Shown here: positions 4,755-6,269 of the stretch, piece after piece
Layout: every line of letters begins with the position of its first letter
Numbering within the stretch: position 1 is the stretch's first letter
Origin: Bacteroides sp.
GTDB lineage: Bacteria; Bacteroidota; Bacteroidia; Bacteroidales; GCA-2748055
Assembly (NCBI GenBank): GCA_011048475.1
Contig: DSDZ01000221.1
Location: 1 to 6,269, forward strand
Direction of reading: 5' to 3'
DNA: 6,269 bases
Notes under the pieces: model-generated
The model's database searches: none
What the model was told of the DNA's origin: nothing
What the model saw: the letters and a program-made list of their open reading frames with translations, nothing else
Made by a program: the position numbers and the translations under genes

Positions 4755-6269
4755 ATGCAAGGTATTTTGAACGGTATTGGACATTTGATGATCCCCATTG
4801 ACGAGGAAACAGAATATATTCCGCTGCTTTCCGAGGAAGAGGAAGAGGATCTGAAGAAAATGAGCATCCCCGATGTTCTTCCGATCCTGCCCCTGAGGAA
4901 CACGGTGCTCTTCCCGGGGGTGGTGATCCCCATCACCGTGGGAAGGGACAAGTCCCTCAGGCTCGTCCAGGAAGTCTACAGGAAAAACAAGATCCTGGGG
5001 GCGGTGGCCCAGAAGGACAGTTCCATCGAGGATCCTGAGTTCGACGACATGTTCAGGGTGGGCACGGTGGCCCAGATCCTGAAGATCCTTGAGATGCCCG
5101 ACGGCACCACATCGGTGATCATCCAGGGCAGGAAACGTTTTCAGATGGACGACCTGCTGACCAGCAAGCCGTACCATGCCGCCAAGATCACCCCGCTGGA
5201 TGACGCCGATGAGAAACCGGACGGGGAGGCCAGGGCCGTTGCTGCGGCACTCAAAGAACTGGCCATCAAGATTATCCGGCTTTCATCCAACATCCCCACC
5301 GAGGCAACGTTTGCGGTGAAGAACATCGAGAGCCCCTCGTTTCTGATCAATTTTCTGGCTTCCAACAGCGAACTGTCCCTGAAGGAAAAGCAACAGCTTC
5401 TGGAAAACAACAGCATCTCCAAACGGGGATTCACCCTGCTGGAGCACCTCTCCAAGGAGGCGCAGATGCTGGAACTGAAAAACGACATCCAGACCAAGGT
5501 GAAGAGCGACCTGGATCAGCAGCAGCGGGAATACCTGCTGCACCAGCAGATGAAGACCATTCAGGATGAGCTTGGAGGATCCCCGCAGGACCAGGAGGTA
5601 CAGGAATTCAGGGAAAAAGCGAAAAAGAAGAAGTGGAGCAAGGAGGTGGCGGCCGCATTTGAGAAGGAGCTTGAGAAATTTTCAAGGCTGAACCCGGCCA
5701 CCGGAGAATATTCCGTCCAGGCCAATTATCTGCAGACCCTGATCGAGCTGCCCTGGAACGAATACACAAAGGACAACTTCAACATGAAAAGGGCCGGCAG
5801 GATCCTTGAAAAGGACCATTTCGGGCTCGAAAAAGTCAAGGACCGGATCCTGGAGCACCTGGCCGTCCTGAAGCTGAAAGGGGATATGAAATCTCCCATC
5901 CTTTGCCTGGTAGGCCCTCCCGGAGTGGGAAAGACTTCCCTTGGCAAGTCCATCGCCGAAGCCCTGAACCGGAGGTATGTCAGAATGTCACTGGGCGGGC
6001 TGCACGACGAGGCGGAGATCAGGGGACACCGGAAAACCTATATCGGGGCCATGCCCGGAAGGATCATTCAGAACCTGAAAAAGGCCAGGTCCTCCAACCC
6101 CGTATTTGTGCTGGATGAAATTGATAAGGTGGGGAGGGACGCCCACGGAAATCCTGCCTCGGCTCTTCTGGAAGTGCTGGATCCCGAGCAGAACAGCACG
6201 TTTCATGACAATTTCCTGGAACTGGACTATGATCTGTCCAGGGTCATGTTCATTGCCACGGCCAATACC
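4755..6269 (+). CDS. lon: ATP-dependent Lon protease, partial (C-terminus beyond right edge)
   Basis: These are the first 505 codons of Lon, a cytoplasmic AAA+ serine protease that degrades misfolded and regulatory proteins. An acidic leader (about 14-36, IPLLSEEEEEDLKKM) precedes the LON substrate-binding domain, which begins ILPLRNTVLFPGVVIPITVG at 44-63. A helical coiled-coil linker (about 225-345, with QQQREYLLHQQMKTIQDELG) leads into the AAA+ domain. Walker A is GPPGVGKT (387-394), Walker B is VFVLDEIDK (450-458), and the sensor-1 region is IATANT at the very end. SLGGLHDEAEIRGHRKTYIG is a standard Lon signature. The rest of the AAA+ module and the Ser-Lys proteolytic domain are outside the window. 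The frame is intact throughout. It follows the phosphatase gene after 121 bases, has its own strong ribosome binding site, and is probably a separate transcription unit. No CIRCE heat-shock operator was seen upstream. Confidence 0.97.
   Translation, partial: MQGILNGIGHLMIPIDEETEYIPLLSEEEEEDLKKMSIPDVLPILPLRNTVLFPGVVIPITVGRDKSLRLVQEVYRKNKILGAVAQKDSSIEDPEFDDMFRVGTVAQILKILEMPDGTTSVIIQGRKRFQMDDLLTSKPYHAAKITPLDDADEKPDGEARAVAAALKELAIKIIRLSSNIPTEATFAVKNIESPSFLINFLASNSELSLKEKQQLLENNSISKRGFTLLEHLSKEAQMLELKNDIQTKVKSDLDQQQREYLLHQQMKTIQDELGGSPQDQEVQEFREKAKKKKWSKEVAAAFEKELEKFSRLNPATGEYSVQANYLQTLIELPWNEYTKDNFNMKRAGRILEKDHFGLEKVKDRILEHLAVLKLKGDMKSPILCLVGPPGVGKTSLGKSIAEALNRRYVRMSLGGLHDEAEIRGHRKTYIGAMPGRIIQNLKKARSSNPVFVLDEIDKVGRDAHGNPASALLEVLDPEQNSTFHDNFLELDYDLSRVMFIATANT

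Noticed and set aside
4732..4760. Alternative lon start at the ATG at 4732
   Set aside because: It is out of frame with lon, and the AGGAGG at 4742-4747 is correctly spaced only for the ATG at 4755.

Overview
The window looks like chromosomal DNA of an anaerobic, probably fermentative member of the Bacteroidota. Three things point there: the wording of the Lon protease (for example the SLGGLHDEAEIRGHRKTYIG stretch), starts that mostly lack a Shine-Dalgarno sequence, and Bacteroidota-type TAnnTTTG promoter elements in the one clearly AT-rich gap. The assignment is an inference from familiar sequence patterns; no search was run. The window is densely coding, with no RNA gene, insertion sequence, phage gene or CRISPR array visible.

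Left part (1-1162, minus strand): two overlapping genes for the electron-input half of an NADH-linked, HydBC-type hydrogenase or related complex. They are a complete NuoE/HydC-like [2Fe-2S] subunit and the first 233 codons of a NuoF/HydB-like flavoprotein that runs off the left edge. The NuoF-like protein has the N-terminal thioredoxin-like ferredoxin domain typical of HydB, but all four cluster-binding cysteine positions are replaced. The catalytic hydrogenase subunit, if there is one, would lie beyond the left edge.

Intergenic 1163-1327: a divergent AT-rich control region with back-to-back -7-type promoter elements on the two strands, a near-perfect dyad formed by them, a Rex-like inverted repeat and a small GC-rich palindrome.

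Centre (1328-4633, plus strand): a tight three-gene operon. It encodes an 84-residue thioredoxin-like [2Fe-2S] ferredoxin, a 619-residue protein built like a Group C (HydS-type) sensory [FeFe]-hydrogenase (two [4Fe-4S] motifs, hydrogenase H-domain, CxxCGYxxC Fe-S domain, coiled coil, PAS), and a SpoIIE/PP2C-type phosphatase with an extra C-terminal domain of unknown function. The main surprise is that the H-domain keeps the fold-level sequence pattern but has lost every H-cluster cysteine; there is no cysteine at all between residues 53 and 381. It should not be able to bind an H-cluster, so it is better described as a pseudo-hydrogenase redox sensor. The likely reading is that electrons or redox state pass from the small ferredoxin to the Fe-S/PAS sensor, which controls the phosphatase, which in turn adjusts expression or activity of the divergent NADH-linked complex. 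That circuit is inference from gene order and domains.

Right part (4634-6269): a 121-bp gap with a weak inverted repeat, then the first 505 codons of the ATP-dependent Lon protease, cut by the window edge. Lon is probably an unrelated housekeeping neighbour.
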